Origin: Limnohabitans sp. Jir72
GTDB taxonomy: Bacteria; Pseudomonadota; Gammaproteobacteria; Burkholderiales; Burkholderiaceae_C
Direction: 5' to 3'
Length of the DNA stretch: 64,000 nucleotides
Assembly: GCF_003063575.1 (NCBI RefSeq)
Contig: NZ_NESC01000001.1
Coordinates: forward strand, 496,001 to 560,000
This document shows, piece by piece, positions 62,690-64,000 of the stretch. The position numbers and the translations under genes were made by a program. Numbering within the stretch: the stretch's first letter is position 1; each line of letters begins with the position of its first letter. Under the pieces are notes generated by a model. That model was not told where the DNA came from. It saw only the letters and a program-made list of their open reading frames with translations, and did not search any database.

Positions 62690-64000
62690 TCATTCCAGAA
62701 TATTCAGCTTGCTCGCCCACCAAGGGGTCAGCGCAGGCAACAGGGTAAGTGTCCAAATGACCACCCAAGCCGTCAAAGGCATGAGCTGGGTCATCTGCGG
62801 CAATTGCGCCACCGTCATCACGGCCAGCACCACCGGGATCACACCGGTCTCGCGCACGGCGCACAAAAATAGTTTTTCTTTCATCGAAATACCGGTAGGC
62901 AGCAAAGACAACAACACCGCCACAGGTCGCGCCACCAGCATGAACAGCAAGGCCACACCCAGCCCCAAACCCGCCGTGTTGGCCAGATCAGGCAAGGCCA
63001 CAAAGGGGCCCACCATCATGAAAATGGTGGGTTTGGCCACGCTTTCGATTTTGGTTTCCATGCTGTGGATCAGCGCATGGAAAGCCTGGGAGCCCCGGTT
63101 GAAATTGCCCAGCAGCCCGGCGATGAACGCTGCCAAAAAGCCGTTGCCGTGGATCAGCTGTGCGAACATGAAGGTGACCAGCGGCCCCGCCAGCGCGATC
63201 GCAAAGTCATACACCGGCTCGTCTGCGCCCGTGGCGTGGTGCGCGCGCTTGTAGCGCTCAAAGGCGAACATGCAGGCCCAGCCCACCAGCCCAGCCACTG
63301 TGCCCCACAGGAACTGCTCACCCAACAGTGTCAGATTGGCGCTGCTGAAAAGGCCACCGGCCAGTCCCTGAACACTGTCCAGTTGGGCGCCGCCGATCAC
63401 CATCGCCGCGATCGCGGACGTGAAAATCGCGCCCACCGCATCGTTCAGCGCGCTCTCGGCCACGGCCATGTCCGACACACGGCGGTACTGGGCCTGAATG
63501 GTCAGCTGCTTGAGCGTCGGGATCAAGGCGGCTGGATCGGTCGAGCCCATGATGGCGGCCAACAGCGCTGCTGTATTGCCCTGAAGGCCCAAGGCCAGCA
63601 GCAAGGCATACGTCACGAAGAAGGTCGCCAGATAACCCACCACGGCGATCATCAGCGTGGGGTAGGCGATTTTCAGGAATTCCTGCCGGTCCACCTCATC
63701 ACCACCCGCTTTGAGGATGATGGCCGCAAGGGCGGTGCACACCACCACCGCCAGCGTCAATTGCGCCGACAGCGGCGCCAAGGCATCGTGCAACACGATG
63801 CCCACCAGCAACTGCAAGGTGAAGCTTGGAAACACCGTGCCTTCAGCCGCCTTGCTACAAGCCCAGCCAAAGCCCAGAAACAAACTCAGACACCACAGCG
63901 TCTGGGCAATGGCGGCTTCGGTGCCGCCCAAATAGGCGATGCGTTCCAGCAACACTGGCGCAACGGTGTTGACCGCCCAGGCCAGCACTGCCACCAGCAC
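62690..64000 (-). CDS. Cation:proton antiporter (CPA family), 5' end outside window
   Basis: A membrane antiporter with at least 436 residues and about 12 spans. It contains LAAIMGSTDPAALIPTLKQL and the acidic VAESALNDAVGAIFTSA, typical of the ion-binding aspartates (ND motif) of Na+/H+ exchangers, and a C-terminal half with FLAAFIAGLLGNFNRGSQAF. The frame is open to the window edge, where a GTG codon happens to lie, so the true start is probably outside. It ends nine bases before the dehydrogenase gene on the same strand. Confidence 0.88.
   Translation of the reverse strand: MLVAVLAWAVNTVAPVLLERIAYLGGTEAAIAQTLWCLSLFLGFGWACSKAAEGTVFPSFTLQLLVGIVLHDALAPLSAQLTLAVVVCTALAAIILKAGGDEVDRQEFLKIAYPTLMIAVVGYLATFFVTYALLLALGLQGNTAALLAAIMGSTDPAALIPTLKQLTIQAQYRRVSDMAVAESALNDAVGAIFTSAIAAMVIGGAQLDSVQGLAGGLFSSANLTLLGEQFLWGTVAGLVGWACMFAFERYKRAHHATGADEPVYDFAIALAGPLVTFMFAQLIHGNGFLAAFIAGLLGNFNRGSQAFHALIHSMETKIESVAKPTIFMMVGPFVALPDLANTAGLGLGVALLFMLVARPVAVLLSLLPTGISMKEKLFLCAVRETGVIPVVLAVMTVAQLPQMTQLMPLTAWVVIWTLTLLPALTPWWASKLNILE

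Overview
The window looks like chromosomal DNA of a betaproteobacterium, most likely Burkholderiales/Comamonadaceae. The evidence is a cbb3 oxidase cluster with FNR-type boxes, two Bug-type (TctC-like) receptors, the EarP rhamnosyltransferase with an EF-P carrying arginine at position 32, the surE-pcm-nlpD and hupB-tRNA-Val-ppiD gene orders, and a high-GC, tightly packed layout. I ran no database search; all family calls are by reading motifs and protein sequence. The first and last genes (ccoQ and a cation:proton antiporter) run off the window.

Layout. 0-5.3 kb: microaerobic respiration genes (ccoQ, ccoO, ccoN, ccoS, ccoI) on the minus strand and a divergent universal stress protein, with perfect FNR/Anr boxes before ccoN and between ccoI and usp. 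5.3-6.7 kb: an orphan ABC sugar-type binding protein, then a long bidirectional terminator. 6.7-11.6 kb: a malonate operon (matR-matA-Bug receptor-matB) behind a doubled palindromic operator. 11.7-21.3 kb: an eight-gene minus-strand operon (class I glutamine amidotransferase, cytochrome P450, glutamine synthetase-like ligase, 2Fe-2S ferredoxin, aldehyde dehydrogenase, class III aminotransferase, Tm-1-like protein, HAD hydrolase) divergent from an AraC regulator. It resembles the Puu gamma-glutamylation route for amines with the amine oxidase replaced by a P450 and ferredoxin. 21.4-25.6 kb: a second Bug receptor, a deleted amidase remnant, an intact amidase and a lipoprotein esterase broken by a G8 tract.

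25.7-46.4 kb is mostly core genome: lgt, ilvD, a small cytochrome c, a TPR membrane protein, a GlcG-like protein, a Bax-inhibitor-1 protein, rlmD, a PolB-like exonuclease, nlpD-pcm-surE (without rpoS at its usual place), a quinone oxidoreductase, tRNA-His, ppiD, tRNA-Val, hupB, a D-malate/tartrate dehydrogenase with a haloacetate-dehalogenase-like hydrolase and a divergent LysR regulator, an EamA exporter, pgsA and uvrC.

46.4-58.2 kb: earP and efp, normally neighbours, are separated by about 10 kb holding a type I restriction-modification operon and a split YeeE/YedE transporter. The operon order is hsdR, an AlbA_2/ATPase protein, two small unknown proteins, hsdS, a SEC-C protein, hsdM. The first five genes are joined by short stop-start overlaps. 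58.2-64 kb: a LOG-family protein, an MFS transporter, rmuC, a 2-hydroxyacid dehydrogenase and the partial antiporter. No CRISPR array, insertion sequence, rRNA or replication origin was seen. The only stretch over 300 bases without an intact gene is 22374-22767, which holds the amidase remnant.
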